From contig JAJZAR010000086.1 in assembly GCA_021799315.1 (NCBI GenBank), positions 1 through 5,901 of the forward strand: DNA of 5,901 bases, written 5' to 3'. The position numbers were made by a program, and so were the translations under genes. This DNA is from Thermoplasmata archaeon (GTDB taxonomy: Archaea; Thermoplasmatota; Thermoplasmata; Thermoplasmatales; Thermoplasmataceae). Positions 4,545-5,901 of this stretch are shown piece by piece (the stretch's first letter is position 1; every line of letters begins with the position of its first letter). The notes beneath the pieces are model-generated. The model ran no database searches. It worked only from the letters and a program-made list of their open reading frames with translations, and had not been told where the DNA came from.

Positions 4545-5690
4545 ATGGAAGGATTGAGAGACGAGGAAAAAGATGTACTCCAGTATATTGAAAGATTCGC
4601 AAGGGAAGAGGTGAAGCCCCTTGCAAGGGAAATTGATCTCAAAGAAGAGGTTCCCCAAAAACTCATAGACAGAATGAAAGAGCTTGGACTGTTTGCAAGT
4701 TATATCCCAAAGGAATACGGCGGGTATGGGATGAGTTTCAGCTTTCTCGTGAGGGCAATAGAAATAATATCCTCTGCATGCCCCAGCACTGCCCTTGTTT
4801 TGGATGGTGCCCTGACACTCTTTGGTGAACCCGTACTCATGTTTGGCAGTGAGGACTTGAAGAAGAAATACCTCAAAAGAGTTACAGAAGGGGAAATAGG
4901 CGGCCTTGCTCTTACAGAACCGTCCGCTGGAAGCGATGCTGCCTCCATCAAGACTACAGCTGTAAAGGATGGAGATAATTATGTGATTAACGGGACAAAG
5001 ATATTCATCTCAAATGGGAGACTTGCAAAATTCTATGTGGTCGACGTAATGACCGACCCATCAAAGGGATATAAGGGCATCTCAACATTTGTGGTGGATG
5101 CAGACACTCCCGGATTTTCTATCAGCAGAGATATACATAAAATGGGCATCAGAGGGTCATCTACAGTCGAGCTGCTCTTTGAGAATGTGAAGGTTCCCGC
5201 TTCCAATATGGTTGGAAAATTGAATGAAGGTTTCAAGGTTGTAATGGAAACACTGGATGCCGGAAGAATTGGCATAGCTGCACAGGCTCTTGGCATCGCA
5301 CAGGCTGCCTTTTCAGAAGCGGTTGAATATACAAACCAAAGAAAGCAGTTCGGCCAGTTGCTTTCCAGCATGGAGGGCGTACAGTTCATGATATCAGATA
5401 TGGCAACGGATATCGAAGCTGCCAGATTGCTCACATACAACGCAGCCAAAAAATGGGATATGCACGAGCCATGCATAAAAGAATCGAGCATGGCAAAACT
5501 CTTTGCCTCAGATGTGGCGAACAGGGTGGCCACAGAATCTCTGCAGCTTTTCGGTGGTTATGGTTATACCGTGGATCTCGACGCGGAAAGGCACATGAGA
5601 GATGCCAAAATCACTCAGATATATGAGGGCACAAACCAGATTCAGCGTGTCATCATAGCAAGAGAAGTCATAAGAGAATTAAAGTCGTGA
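4545..5690 (+). CDS. Acyl-CoA dehydrogenase (short-chain/butyryl-CoA type)
   Basis: This 381-residue flavoprotein has the usual length of short-chain acyl-CoA dehydrogenases. The family oxidises acyl-CoA to 2-enoyl-CoA with FAD in the cytoplasm and passes electrons to an electron-transfer flavoprotein. The N-terminal helical domain (about 1-120) includes IPKEYGGYGMSF (54-65). The middle beta domain has LALTEPSAGSDAAS (121-134), IFISNG (153-158) and MGIRGSSTVEL (200-210). The C-terminal helical domain has NQRKQFGQ (264-271), LFGGYGY (335-341) and QIYEGTNQIQR (358-368). Glu361 in IYEGT is the expected catalytic base of the short- and medium-chain group. The chain length accepted cannot be read reliably; branched-chain or 2-methyl substrates are possible. 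The ATG at 4545 is the only good start, since TAA at 4512-4514 closes the frame upstream. The SD-like AAGGGA is 18 bases away and better placed for an ATG at 4537 in another frame. The gene overlaps the next by GTGA, suggesting coupled translation. Confidence 0.93.
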   Translation: MEGLRDEEKDVLQYIERFAREEVKPLAREIDLKEEVPQKLIDRMKELGLFASYIPKEYGGYGMSFSFLVRAIEIISSACPSTALVLDGALTLFGEPVLMFGSEDLKKKYLKRVTEGEIGGLALTEPSAGSDAASIKTTAVKDGDNYVINGTKIFISNGRLAKFYVVDVMTDPSKGYKGISTFVVDADTPGFSISRDIHKMGIRGSSTVELLFENVKVPASNMVGKLNEGFKVVMETLDAGRIGIAAQALGIAQAAFSEAVEYTNQRKQFGQLLSSMEGVQFMISDMATDIEAARLLTYNAAKKWDMHEPCIKESSMAKLFASDVANRVATESLQLFGGYGYTVDLDAERHMRDAKITQIYEGTNQIQRVIIAREVIRELKS

Positions 5691-5901
5691 CAATTTTCGT
5701 TGGCACATGTGGGTGGTCATATAAGGAGTGGGTAGGGCCTTTCTATCCGCAGGGCATAAGACCATCCATAGGATATTACTCAAATTTTTTTAACGCTGTG
5801 GAGATCGATTCCACATACTATGCCATACCCACCGCCAGTGCCTTTGAATCTATGTTGAAAAGAATGTCTGGAAGATTGCGTGTGAGCGTAAAAATACCAT
5901 C
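5687..5901 (+). CDS. DUF72 (YecE-like) protein, N-terminal part
   Basis: The first 71 codons are in the window; the gene runs off the edge. The translation from GTG contains VGTCGWSYKEWVGPFYP (about 5-21), YYSNFFNAVEIDSTYYAIP (about 29-47) and the start of a later strand (VSVKIP). This is the N-terminal signature of DUF72, a TIM-barrel family with no settled biochemical role. The GTG at 5687 overlaps the acyl-CoA dehydrogenase stop (GTGA) and places the conserved first strand right after the initiator. No in-frame ATG precedes the conserved block, and there is no clear SD, so translation is probably coupled to the upstream gene. The overlap makes an operon likely, but DUF72 proteins have no known link to acyl-CoA oxidation, so a functional link is not implied. 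Family call firm, function unknown. Confidence 0.88.
   Translation, partial: MTIFVGTCGWSYKEWVGPFYPQGIRPSIGYYSNFFNAVEIDSTYYAIPTASAFESMLKRMSGRLRVSVKIP

Noticed and set aside
5033..5533. Minus-strand open frame of 166 codons opposite acyl-CoA dehydrogenase
   Set aside because: The sense strand encodes unmistakable enzyme motifs throughout. The antisense frame has an Ala/Ser-rich shadow composition and no start signals.

Overview
The window reads as a stretch of a moderately AT-rich archaeal chromosome. Start regions carry TATA-type box A elements about 25 bases ahead of ATG codons that have no Shine-Dalgarno (SD) sequence, which indicates leaderless transcripts. Poly-T follows a weak hairpin at one gene end. 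The gene set is a MqnD-like protein, a carbamate kinase, a purine-type phosphoribosyltransferase (PRT), a short-chain-type acyl-CoA dehydrogenase and a DUF72 protein. This fits a heterotrophic euryarchaeon, and my best guess is the Thermoplasmata (Thermoplasma/Ferroplasma/Aciduliprofundum-like). That placement is inference from gene style; no marker gene is present.

Layout. Bases 1-1668 (+) hold two unrecognised genes for membrane-anchored extracytoplasmic proteins. They share a near-identical N-terminal membrane anchor, and each has exactly 8 cysteines and 9 N-glycosylation sequons. They also share the same SD sequence at the same spacing. A doubtful 44-codon ORF lies between them. Bases 1833-2648 (-) hold a MqnD-family gene, convergent with the pair. 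Bases 2861-3790 (+) hold carbamate kinase, divergent from mqnD across 212 bases that contain a 13-base palindrome. The PRT gene (3797-4441, -) meets carbamate kinase tail to tail with a 6-base gap. The acyl-CoA dehydrogenase (4545-5690, +) is divergent from the PRT gene. It overlaps by 4 bases (GTGA) the start of a DUF72 gene that runs off the window.

The housekeeping genes do not form one pathway. They look like separate small transcription units for quinone or substrate-binding function, carbamoyl-phosphate/ATP metabolism, purine salvage and acyl-CoA oxidation. The only probable operons are the secreted-protein pair and the acyl-CoA dehydrogenase-DUF72 pair. I see no tRNA, rRNA, CRISPR, insertion sequence or complete mobile element. 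The least explained part is the secreted-protein pair. The best regulatory signal is an 8-base inverted repeat that brackets the box A of the acyl-CoA dehydrogenase gene.
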